DNA of 64,000 bases, from NCBI RefSeq assembly GCF_035582795.1, contig NC_134370.1, positions 28,817,501-28,881,500 of the forward strand, in the 5' to 3' direction. This stretch comes from Mycteria americana. Its lineage: Eukaryota; Chordata; Aves; Ciconiiformes; Ciconiidae. The notes below the pieces were generated by a model. It was given only the letters and a program-made list of their open reading frames with translations. It made no database searches and had not been told where the DNA came from. Below, in pieces: positions 13,693 through 21,830 of this stretch. How positions within the stretch are numbered: the stretch's first letter is position 1; each line of letters opens with the position of its first letter. The position numbers and the translations under genes were made by a program.

Positions 13693-14479
13693 AATCTATG
13701 TGGAACTATAAGATAAAATAATTACTGTGTTCATGTATCTTCTTGGGATACTTGAGTTTTGTGAAATCTCAGCAATTCCATTAACGCAGTTGAGATTAAA
13801 CAAGCAAGCAAACAAAACCAACTAGTCACAATCTGCAACTGAACTGTAAACTTTGACACCTCCGTCATTCTGGTCTATTTACGTCTGAGCATCACATGCA
13901 ATATTTTCTCCTAATACATTTTTCATTCCCTGTTGTAGGATTAAATTAAAATTGAAGGAAGCAGGAATGTCAGTGGCTTATATTTGTGGGTGTTAAATAT
14001 TTGTGGAGGTGAAATAACACAACTATTTAAAGAAAAGACAAAATGCCTTTCCTTGTTTCCAGGAGAGGGCTCTGACTCACCATGTAATGTATTTTAACAG
14101 ACTGAAGGTCTGAACCTTACACGTTAGCATTGGGCTGTCACTCCTTTGTGCTTTGAGCCACCTCAGATATTAGGTTTTGTCAATGGCAGCTGCTCTGTAA
14201 AAATCAACAAAGTTGGTTTGTTTTTTTTTTTCATATTGCTCCTAAATATGAAAATGCAAGTCTAGCTCAGGATATAATGAGGCTCCCTCCCTTACAACTT
14301 CAATCAAAGGAGGTTTGCAGGGCTTCAAGTAAGGGTGAGGGGTGCAAAACAAACCAACCAACCAAAAAAAAAGCGTTTGAGACCAACTGTAACCATCTAG
14401 GACTGGCTGAGTTGGAGAGACAAGGAAAGAGAGAAGAATTCCTTGGCAAGGGTGAATTACCATCACACCCGAGCCTGTG

Positions 14480-14660
14480 TTTTGCACGTGTTCCCCTGGC
14501 TCCACACGCAGAGCTGCGGTGAAAGGGCGTTGTTGGGATCCGGGGCGAAGCTGCAGAACGGACCTGTGCGATGCAGCACGGCCACCCCATGCTGCACGGC
14601 TGTGCTGCTCGCTCCCCACCAGGAGACTCTGGCTCCCTGCAATTTACAGGCAAGGAAAGA
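14480..14660. other. GC-rich patch of unknown nature
   Basis: This stretch rises in GC and CpG content above its surroundings. The overlapping open frames on both strands (up to 125 codons) reflect the depletion of AT-rich stop codons rather than a recognisable protein. No splice signals of note were seen. Confidence 0.3.
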
Positions 14661-15417
14661 TGTACGTACTGATTCAAAGTGTCAGCTGAGTAGGCAATGT
14701 TTGTTGGAAAAACTCTCTAACTTTAGATCTGAATTTACCTTCTTCTCTTTATACAAATACTGCCTCATTACTGCCAATACCAAGAACATAAAACTGATTT
14801 TATTCAGTTTCAGTTAAATATTGTGTCATCCAGCTCTCTCAGGATCTGGTCCCTAGTCTGTGGTTAGGGTGCTTAGCTGAGAGGCTGGGACACCTATGAA
14901 AGGCAATCTTTCAGTGCTTGCTTTTTGTATTGGTTGCAGAATATTTTGAGCAATCTGTGCTAAAGATGGCTTGAATGACATGGTTTTCCCTGAATGTGGA
15001 AAAGGCTCCTGAGTGAGTCAGGGCTGAGTCATGGGAAGATTATGCTACTTCTACGTATGAGAGCTAGTTTATTATGTTCCAAGAGTTATGCCCCAAAGAA
15101 GTGTTTTGCCACAGCAGGACGCTGCTGCAGCTGGAGGCACGGTTTGAGGAGGTGCTGACCCGTATCATTACTGAGGTGAAGGAGCCCCTCAGAGCTTGCT
15201 GTGCACACATGGCCCCCGCAGGCATTAGATGCAATGATCGGAAGGTCTGACAAGTTACACTTTTAACTACAGTTTGAACTGTGTTTTGGTAGTCTTGGGA
15301 TTTTTTTTTTATTAGGCCTTTCAATTTTGACTAATAATTACAAAGAATTGTATACATAGGATATTTATCTTTATGTAGTCCTCTTGGTTTTTATCCTCAC
15401 GCTGAGGATAGAGGAGT

Positions 15418-15510
15418 GATGTTTATCACCAATTTTAGGGAAGGAATCTGAAGCACAGACAGGCTAAAGTCACATACTAGGCCTGTAGTGAGCCAAAATC
15501 ACACAAATCT
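15418..15510 (+). mobile_element. MIR-like SINE fragment
   Basis: The order 'atttta...gaagcacagacaggctaaagtcaca' followed by a 'tagtgagccaaaatcac' stretch resembles the central core of MIR, whose consensus here is 'gaggcacagagaggttaagt...aaggtcacac'. It is heavily diverged, as expected for an element older than the bird lineage. Confidence 0.4.
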
Positions 15511-16502
15511 TCATGTTCACCGAGTAGTCATATTTTCAGCTCCATAACTGTTTTGACATACTTAATATATGAATAAGCTATAGGCACTGCTTTCCCCTCA
15601 AAATTACCACACAAATAATAAAGAGGGGTGTATAGTAGATGAGGGAATAGAAGGATAGTTCAATATGGTGTTTTCTAACATAGGATTTAAAGGTGAGGAG
15701 AGAAGAGCAGAAGATATGGGAGAGGGTTCAGGTCTAGTGAACAGCAGAGTAAAGGTGAAAAGCTGTGGATGCATGGCCTGACAGGAGGAGCTGTAAGGTG
15801 TCAAAGCCAGAATCAAGGGCAAACAGAGCTTTGTGAGTGAGTGACTCCAAATCCCATCCTTTATGGGAATCTATTAGAAGCACAAAGTGATAAGAAGGTA
15901 AGGAGGAGGTAATTACAGAAACATTGCTGTAAGAGAAGAGTATGGAACAGTTACATAGGAGGCAAGGGGATCTAAGAATTGAGATATTTGTTTTCCAGAA
16001 TTGTTTCCCAAACTGTATGGTGTGATGAGTGCACCCACTCTGAGCTAATGGTACTTTGGTTCAGGCATCACTGACCAATAGGCCTGACTGAAGCCAACCC
16101 TGCTGTGCAAACCTTGAGAAATTCTGCTAAGCCGTATCTTCTCAGGAACCTAAGGAATTTAGGTCCTGTCTTATCAGGAGCTAACGGCACCAGCCTGAGC
16201 TGGGACCAGAGGAAACGGAAACTGCTACGGCTGCACACCTGCACGTACACCGAAGGGGAGTTAGACTGCGAGTCAATCGCTTTACGCTACAAATACCTGT
16301 AGCCCCCAGAGCCCCTTGAGCTCTCCTGCACGGCAGCGGGCTGCATGGCGGTGATCTCCCCTGAGCAGGGATGCCTCTCAAGGTCGAGAGATCCCTTACC
16401 CGGCATCTGATATCTACAGCGAGGTAAGCGACATTTTATATTAGATCTAAAACATACTGTATACAAGCTAGCTTAATTATTAGAAGTGTAGTAAGTAGCA
16501 GC

Positions 16503-17197
16503 TGTGACGGATGCACTCGACTCCTTGACCAAACTAGTGGTAGTTTGGGTCAGGCCCCAAAGGAGGTAAAGGTCTAGGCTGTGAGCAGGCCATGACCTTC
16601 TCTAGTTCCAACCTGTTCTTTGCAAACCTGCACAGGAACAGGGTGACATGGTGAGCTTTGATGTATATAAGCTTGGAAACCGGAACACTGACCATGCAAT
16701 TAACACATGAATAGCAGGTGGTTCTTCCAAGACTCATTTGTCAAGGAACAAAGAAAGTTGTGGGTACAAGGAGTCTCAGGCATACCTTTCCCATCACATG
16801 TAATTTGACTATGAGCCAACCACTTTATTCCATAAATATGACAGCATGAGAGAGCCTTTTTTTGAGCTCTCCCTACTAAGCAGCTGGCTGCATGGCAGTG
16901 ATCTCGCCCTGATTTGGGATACCTCCTCAAGGTTACTCCTCAAGGTTGAGAGACCCCCTTACCAACTGCAGATCTTTGGTAAGTGACCAACATTGCACCT
17001 AACCTTGTATCGCAGGGCATTAAGATCTTGTATTGGTAACTTTGAATCATTATTGTATCCTCTGTGCAGTAAGTGATAGATTGAACCTTGCCATCAGACT
17101 TTAAGCCTCACTTTTACAACAACTTACTTCAATAAAACCACTTTTGCTGCTACCTTTGGTGGTGGTTCTTTAAGCAGTCTAAATCTCCCCCGCAACA
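16503..17197 (+). mobile_element. Complete solo LTR (695 bp) nested in the 5' LTR
   Basis: It starts TGTGACGG and ends GCAACA, with a TATATAA box (16,664-16,670) and an AATAAA signal (17,131-17,136), so the U3-R-U5 layout is complete. Its start and a block near 16,865-16,985 resemble the host LTR, so the two are sister families. The 3' LTR of the ERV supplies the empty site. The five bases GTAGA there correspond to GTAGA right of the insert and GCAGC left of it, which fits a 5 bp duplication with two mismatches. Five-base duplications are usual for the ERV-L group. Confidence 0.7.
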
Positions 17198-17200
17198 GTA

Positions 17201-17320
17201 GAGTGTTTGATCACCATTTAATTACAGTTTGATTACTGTTTAATTACCATTTAATAATTATCATTTAATCACCATTCATCATTTCATAATCATCATTTAA
17301 TCATTGTTTAACAAAACCTT
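17201..17320. repeat. AT-rich imperfect tandem repeat in the LTR tail
   Basis: Repeated ATTTAATNACCATT-like units of about 12-15 bases fill this part of the 5' LTR. The 3' LTR has a shorter version (about 21,720-21,780). The expansion is the main length difference between the two LTR tails. Confidence 0.6.
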
Positions 17321-17373
17321 TTTGTTAACCCCACAACGATGACTTCTCTTAATAATTCACCTGTGACAAAAAT

Positions 17374-17391
17374 TGGCGTAGTCAGCAGGAT
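17374..17391 (+). other. Primer-binding site, serine tRNA type
   Basis: The 18 bases TGGCGTAGTCAGCAGGAT begin six bases after the LTR end. They are complementary, with one mismatch, to the 3' end of tRNA-Ser(AGA) including CCA, as I recall that tRNA. Use of serine tRNA is characteristic of the ERV-S branch of class III elements. The site overlaps the probable gag start codon by two bases. Confidence 0.65.
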
Positions 17392-18904
17392 GGCGGGTTC
17401 AATCACTGACTACTTACGGAGGCACAGAGTTAGCCCTTCACCAAAATTTTCAGAAGATTGGGTGTGCGAAAATTGGGATAATTGGAATAAGGTAGAGGAA
17501 CAGCTAAACCTCGCAAGAGGGAAAATGAAAGATGGTAAAGAAAAGGCAATAATATGCAAAATGTTGGGAACGTGTCTGGAAGCTATCTGTCAGTATAAGG
17601 AATGCAAGGAGAGGGAAATGCGAATGTTACAAGAGGAGGTTGAACAAAGAAAGCAACAAGAAATGCTGTTATCTCTGCGAATAGAACAATTATTGAAAGA
17701 ACTGGGGGAGGAAAAGGAAAAATGGAGAAAGGTAGAGGATAAACTAGAACTCATGATAACTCAGGCCCCCAACCCCCCAGATCCTGTAAAAATCTGTAAG
17801 CTAATTGTGTCCCCAGAAGATTGGGACGGAGATATTTGGGAGGACTCCGATCAAGAATTTAGCAAGGAGAGCAAATTAGATGAATCTGAATTTAAGGTAG
17901 CCCCTACTATTAAAACTGAGGTATCTGCTGGAACCCAAAGGGGCAAACAGAGAAATACCACAAGGACCATTCCATGGGACCCCCTTCAACTGGCTAATCT
18001 GCAAGAAAAATATGGGCGGAAAACTGGCGAGAGCGAGACTGAATATCTGTGGCGTGTCTCCTTAACTGGAGGAGACGACATTATGTTAGATCAAGGCGTA
18101 GCGGCTGGCTTTTGGGGACCAGGAGTGTTCTTGAACGAGGGACCAGACCCTAACACCGAGCCACACTCTATCACGCGACGAGTGGCATATTGGGCAGGGG
18201 GCATAGACCCTCGTGACAGGGGGCAGCCCACTGCTATACCAATAAGATCATTAAGCGAAGTTTCTACTGCCGTTACAAAAGCAGCCTGCCTCCAGGCTAT
18301 GAAAGACAGGGGTGCACATGGTAATTACCCTGTCGCTGCCCCTGTAGACCCCCAAGCTATGAGACAACTGATAAAGGGAGCCCCTGCTGTCTTAAAACCG
18401 TACCTCATTGCAAAAAGGGATGAAGTAAGACAAAACATAGAGCATAACACTCAGAAGGGTCAGGACAGCCTCCGGCCCGTCCTGACCTGGGCAGAACTGA
18501 TGCATGGCATTGTCAATCATGGTCGAGAGATAGGGTGGGACAAACCGACACCAGTTGGGCGATGCCGAGCTGAAGCAGACAGCAGACATACCTGGCAAGT
18601 AAAACGGACTCCCCAGAACCCCCGACACCTTCCTCAACTTCATAAACTCCCTGGTGAGGTAGTGGACCCCCGAAAAAGGCGTAATGAACTGTGGAGAAAA
18701 GCCTTAGCACTAGGCATACCTCGGGTAGCCATACAGCACCAACCAACTGGGATTATATTTAGTCTGATCCAGGCTTTTGAAAAACAAAGGATATCAGGGA
18801 ATCGGGAACAACCCAAACAACCCTCCACCCCCAGAGACCATGTGAATAACCCTTTCAGCCCTCTTAAGGAGGAATTGCAAATCTTGAAGCCAAAAAATGA
18901 GTGA
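17390..18904 (+). CDS. ERV Gag polyprotein, uninterrupted (504 aa)
   Basis: This is the structural protein precursor of the provirus and the only open retroviral gene here. I chose the ATG at 17,390 because it lies right after the primer site and has A at -3 and G at +4. The frame stays open up to 17,339, but that ATG lies inside the LTR. The N-terminus is Met-Ala-Gly, so there is no myristoylation signal. Residues 70-119 form a charged coiled coil. An acidic linker follows, then a capsid-like part from about residue 194 that contains a Lys-Tyr-Gly...Glu-Ser-Glu...Trp-Arg-Val-Ser block like that of ERV-L Gag and the mouse restriction factor Fv1. The C-terminus is basic and Pro-rich, and no CCHC zinc knuckle is visible. 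An intact gag in an otherwise dead provirus may mean youth or retention. Function in the host is unknown. Confidence 0.8.
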   Translation: MAGSITDYLRRHRVSPSPKFSEDWVCENWDNWNKVEEQLNLARGKMKDGKEKAIICKMLGTCLEAICQYKECKEREMRMLQEEVEQRKQQEMLLSLRIEQLLKELGEEKEKWRKVEDKLELMITQAPNPPDPVKICKLIVSPEDWDGDIWEDSDQEFSKESKLDESEFKVAPTIKTEVSAGTQRGKQRNTTRTIPWDPLQLANLQEKYGRKTGESETEYLWRVSLTGGDDIMLDQGVAAGFWGPGVFLNEGPDPNTEPHSITRRVAYWAGGIDPRDRGQPTAIPIRSLSEVSTAVTKAACLQAMKDRGAHGNYPVAAPVDPQAMRQLIKGAPAVLKPYLIAKRDEVRQNIEHNTQKGQDSLRPVLTWAELMHGIVNHGREIGWDKPTPVGRCRAEADSRHTWQVKRTPQNPRHLPQLHKLPGEVVDPRKRRNELWRKALALGIPRVAIQHQPTGIIFSLIQAFEKQRISGNREQPKQPSTPRDHVNNPFSPLKEELQILKPKNE

Positions 18905-18949
18905 CTCCCAGATGGCAGCTTGGGCTGTCTGTCCGGAGGACTGAAGCTT

Positions 18950-19351
18950 ATCAATAGGATAATACAGACAGCCCTCACATTTATGTCCCAATCAGCCCCC
19001 AAAGACAGCTAGTAAAATTTTTAATTGACACAGGAGCTCAAATTTCAACAACCTCAAGTTTGGGTGCCCAAAGAACTCACATTAAGCTGGCTGACAGCGG
19101 GTTAAAATAACAGGATTTACCGGCAAAAGTAAAACATGCTCCTAGCGCAAGTAGACTTGTTTTTGCCAGGGGAGGAAAGAATATCAAGACACCAATTAGC
19201 AGTACTTTCAGGGAAAGAAAATGTGTTAGGCTTTGATGCATTACAAGGACGAGTTTGGAAATTGCTGGATGGTAGTGCTTGGTCTTTTGGCCGCTTGGAG
19301 TATCCTTGGTTAGCTGAGCAAAAATTGGCAGCTACCTGTGGGTGTCTGTGA
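18950..19351 (+). pseudogene. ERV protease remnant, broken
   Basis: The aspartic-protease active-site motif Asp-Thr-Gly-Ala is at 19,027-19,038, in the frame one base back from gag. The C-terminal part of the protease, a Gly-Phe-Asp-x-Leu-x-Gly block and a Trp-Ser-Phe-Gly block, lies in 19,136-19,351 in a different frame. A TAG at 18,955, a TAA shortly after the active site and the frame change make it non-functional. Immediately downstream, pol is decayed. Confidence 0.7.
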
Positions 19352-19665
19352 ACTGGGGTAGTTCGCTTAATGTGAGCTGCACCCATGCTGTCCGACTCCA
19401 AAATGACCCATGTCCCTCAGCATCCCATCTCTGCCGCTGCCTGGATGGGTATTGCAGAGGTCATCGTTGACCTAAGTAGGAAAAAGACACATTATCTCCC
19501 AAACGCACTCCCTGTATAATTCCCCAGTGTGGCCAATTAAAAAACCAGATGGGAGGTGGTGCCTAACCATACGCTATACAAAGTTAAATGCAAACACCAC
19601 TCCTCTTAGGCTGCCGTCCCGACCATTGCTGCATTAACCACCTCCCTCCAGGCTGCTGCTCCCCC

Positions 19666-19823
19666 TGGATGGCGGGGCTAGATGTAAAAGATATGTTCTT
19701 TATGGTGCCACTACAGGAGGAAGATAAAAGAAAATTTGCTTTTACCTAGGATGCAATACAATTTACTTTTAATAGACTTCCTCAGGGCTATAAGCATTCA
19801 CCCACGATAGCTCAGCGGAGCTA
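19666..19823 (+). pseudogene. ERV reverse-transcriptase remnant (N-terminal fingers only)
   Basis: One frame shows the Leu-Asp-Val-Lys-Asp motif (19,678-19,692) and the Leu-Pro-Gln-Gly motif (19,777-19,788) at the normal spacing for retroviral reverse transcriptase. A TAG interrupts it at 19,747 and another stop ends it at 19,821. The catalytic Tyr-x-Asp-Asp, RNase H and integrase are absent. A deletion joins this stub to the env region within about 100 bases. Confidence 0.7.
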
Positions 19824-19903
19824 AACATTGTATTAGCACTAGGTGGATCCTAGCTACTAACTAAAAGGGGGTAACCCGTCCGGAAACACCCCGCCGAGAC
19901 TTG

Positions 19904-19921
19904 TATTATCTTTTTTTTCAG
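19904..19921 (+). promoter_or_regulatory. Probable splice acceptor for the subgenomic env message
   Basis: A pyrimidine-rich tract with eight consecutive T ends in CAG at 19,921, immediately before the env-like region. It is the strongest acceptor in the interior of the provirus. Use as the env acceptor is inferred from position. Confidence 0.4.
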
Positions 19922-21087
19922 GAACAATACCCAGGACAACACTGGCATGCCCCCCTTGGAGACTGGATTGATCATCTGAGGAGTATTGATCCTTCTCGCA
20001 GGAGTAATCATCACCAACATGAACCAGATCCGGTTTACACCTCGACAAGCCTGACACACTTCTTTTATTTGTGCTAATCAATACAGTAACTGCAGTACAT
20101 CCTGCACCATATATGTTTAAAATTGATGGAAGTACAGGAATAGTGGGAAATCCCACACAAAATTTAACAGTAACAATCACTAGCCAACAATACAGTAAGG
20201 AGCAAAAAATTGAAAGGGTAAAAGGAAGGTACCGCTTTATTACCCCACAAGGTAGAGATATCTCTATTAGATGTGATGTGTTTAAACTACACAAACGGAA
20301 GCACCCTTCCGACTGTTAAAATGGTGAACCAGTCAGAAACAAAAAATAAAACTACCTGTTGGCAGTGCCCCAAAGAAGCAACTGACTCTGTGCTGGTTTA
20401 TACAGGGAATGGATGTGTCTGTGTAAGAACACTTTGTGAAAACTTAACTATTGATGGAAATATTACCCATAATGTATTCAATCAATCAAATGTATGTGTT
20501 TGTAACTTTGTAAACATTACTGGATGTGGCTTTAATTACACAGCCACAGTGACCCCATGCGCACCGTTAAAGGAAGATTACACACTATATCAAGACCTTT
20601 TAACTTCCTCCATTGGAATGAACTTGATGCTGCTTCACGAGCTACTGGAACATAAAGACATACAATCCTTATTACAAAAGACATGACAACAAAGGAAAAA
20701 CACATGTATAACTGTACATCACGATAGAGAAGAAATACGTCGTATACTAGAAAGAGTGAAGAAGGATGGGGAACACCACTTGTGGGAAACCCTATGTCCT
20801 GGTTTTGGCTGGGATAGAGTTAATTTTCTTCCTAGTAGCTGGTATATGTGGTGCTTAGTTGTCAACTGAAGCTAAACCACGACACCTTTTCAGGGTGGTC
20901 TACAACAACAGGTGTATTGAATGCCATGTTACATCCTGCGAGAATAATGTTTGCTGTTGTGGTGATTTGTATTGTTATTACTGTCTTTTTATATGTTCGA
21001 GTTTGGGTTTTGGCCCAATCAGTATATTTCATTGTAAAACACACAGAATATCTTGCTACTGATTATGTGAAACTATCTTATAATTAA
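19922..21087 (+). pseudogene. ERV envelope-like glycoprotein remnant, broken
   Basis: A surface-subunit-like stretch (20,071-20,686) is rich in cysteines and Asn-x-Ser/Thr glycosylation sites. It is split between two frames overlapping at 20,273-20,319, and a TGA follows at 20,684. A charged helical stretch comes next and is cut by a 90 bp LTR relic (20,795-20,884). After the relic come a hydrophobic membrane anchor (about 20,950-21,010) and a short tail with a Tyr-containing end, stopping at 21,085-21,087. The layout of surface part, helical part, anchor and tail supports an envelope. No family assignment was possible. It cannot be expressed whole. Confidence 0.6.
20795..20884 (+). mobile_element. 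End-only LTR relic (90 bp) of the TGTCCTGG family
   Basis: The first about 55 bases match the start, and the last about 38 bases match the end (CTAAACCACGACA), of the LTR that is present full length on the minus strand at 58,212-58,776. About 475 internal bases are missing. TG...CA ends are kept. It interrupts the env-like region just upstream of the membrane anchor. Flanks suggest only a short, imperfect duplication (CCTA / CCTT). Confidence 0.75.
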
Positions 21088-21232
21088 CCCTTTTAAATTC
21101 TGTATTTATCGCTTAATCCTCCAGTAGACAACATGATGCCATTACTGCCTCATATTTGTAGCACAGAGGCAAGAGGTGACCGTACCACCACTCTGTGAAG
21201 TAAAGTGAATTGACTGTAGTCACAGGGTGGAG

Positions 21233-21830
21233 TGTGACGGGTGCACCCACTCTGAGCTAATGGTACTTTGGTTCAGGCATCACTGACCAATAGGCCTGAC
21301 TGAAGCCAACCCTGCTGTGCAAACCTTGAGAAATTCTGCTAAGCCGTATCTTCTCAGGAACCTAAGGAATTTAGGTCCTGTCTTATCAGGAGCTAACGGC
21401 ACCAGCCTGAGCTGGGACCAGAGGAAACGGAAACTGCTATGGCTGCACACCTGCACGTACACCGAAGGGGAGTTAGACTGCGAGTCAATCGCTTTACGCT
21501 ACAAATACCTGTAGCCCCCAGAGCCCCTTGAGCTCTCCTGCACGGCAGCGGGCTGCATGGCGGTGATCTCCCCTGAGCAGGGATGCCTCTCAAGGTCGAG
21601 AGATCCCTTACCCGGCATCTGATATCTACAGCGAGGTAAGCGACGTTTTATATTAGATCTAAAACATACTGTATACAAGCTAGCTTAATTATTAGAAGTG
21701 TAGTAAGTAGTAGAGTGTTTGACTGCTGCTTAATTATCGTTTAATAATTGTTTAACCATCATTCAATCATTGTTTAATAAAACCCTTTGGTTAACCCCAC
21801 AACGATGACTTCTCTTAATTCACCTGCGAC
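21233..21830 (+). repeat. 3' LTR of the ERV (598 bp)
   Basis: It begins TGTGACGGG after a short purine-rich tract (about 21,224-21,232). It carries a candidate TATA element (TTTTATATT near 21,645) and an AATAAA signal at 21,776-21,781, and ends at about 21,830. It lacks the nested LTR seen in the 5' copy and so shows the original LTR structure. Apart from four substitutions its first 480 bases equal the 5' copy, but the tail is noticeably less similar. Confidence 0.85.

Larger units (their letters stand above)
3260..15400. other. Intergenic sequence, mostly unique
   Basis: No gene could be supported in this 12 kb. Open frames are at most 144 codons (11,214-11,648), with no family resemblance and no splice context. 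It holds a CTAGGG-motif patch (about 4,440-4,640), a 33-C tract (7,997-8,029), a small CpG-rich patch (about 9,830-10,010), a GC-rich patch (about 14,480-14,660) and a possible CTCF site (13,677-13,692). Conserved non-coding elements could be present but cannot be recognised without alignment. Confidence 0.55.
16021..17368 (+). repeat. 5' LTR of the ERV, interrupted by a second LTR
   Basis: The left part (16,021-16,502) matches 21,233-21,711 of the 3' LTR at about 99%. The right part (17,198-17,368) matches the 3' LTR tail, but is longer by about 60 bases through expansion of an ATTTAAT/ACCATT-type repeat. Its polyadenylation hexamer is altered to AACAAA (17,310-17,315) where the 3' copy has AATAAA. 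Between them lies an unrelated-length LTR of a sister family (16,503-17,197). The LTR starts with TG and ends in CA just before the primer-binding site. Confidence 0.8.
16021..21830 (+). mobile_element. Endogenous retrovirus with two LTRs, intact gag, deleted pol, broken env (class III-like)
   Basis: Two copies of a long terminal repeat bound a 3.9 kb interior. The order is LTR, serine-tRNA-like primer-binding site, gag, protease remnant, reverse-transcriptase remnant, env-like remnant, short purine tract, LTR. The first about 480 bases of the two LTRs differ at only about four positions, suggesting recent insertion or conversion. Integrase, RNase H and the catalytic half of reverse transcriptase are missing, so the copy cannot replicate on its own. 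The serine primer and a Gag without zinc knuckles resemble the ERV-L/ERV-S group, which usually lacks env; the presence of env remnants is therefore unusual. A clear target-site duplication was not found at the outer ends. Confidence 0.85.

Noticed and set aside
16105-16302. 65-codon frames in both LTRs (also 21,317-21,514, with opposite-strand frames)
   Set aside because: They are conserved only because the two LTRs are near-identical copies. No similarity to a known LTR-encoded protein was seen.
17339-17389. Upstream ATG extending gag by 17 codons
   Set aside because: These codons lie in the LTR tail and primer-binding site. The ATG at 17,390 has a better start context and follows the primer site as expected.
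18892-18900. Slippery-site-like A-run (AAAAAAT) in gag phase at the end of gag, which could shift into the protease frame
   Set aside because: A shift of one base back leads straight to a TGA at 18,898, and a further TAG lies at 18,955. The run does not give access to the protease as the sequence stands.
16021-21830. Alpharetrovirus (avian leukosis-like) identity for the provirus
   Set aside because: The primer site is not of the tryptophan type, Gag lacks zinc knuckles, and the LTRs are about 600 bp, longer than the roughly 300 bp of that group.
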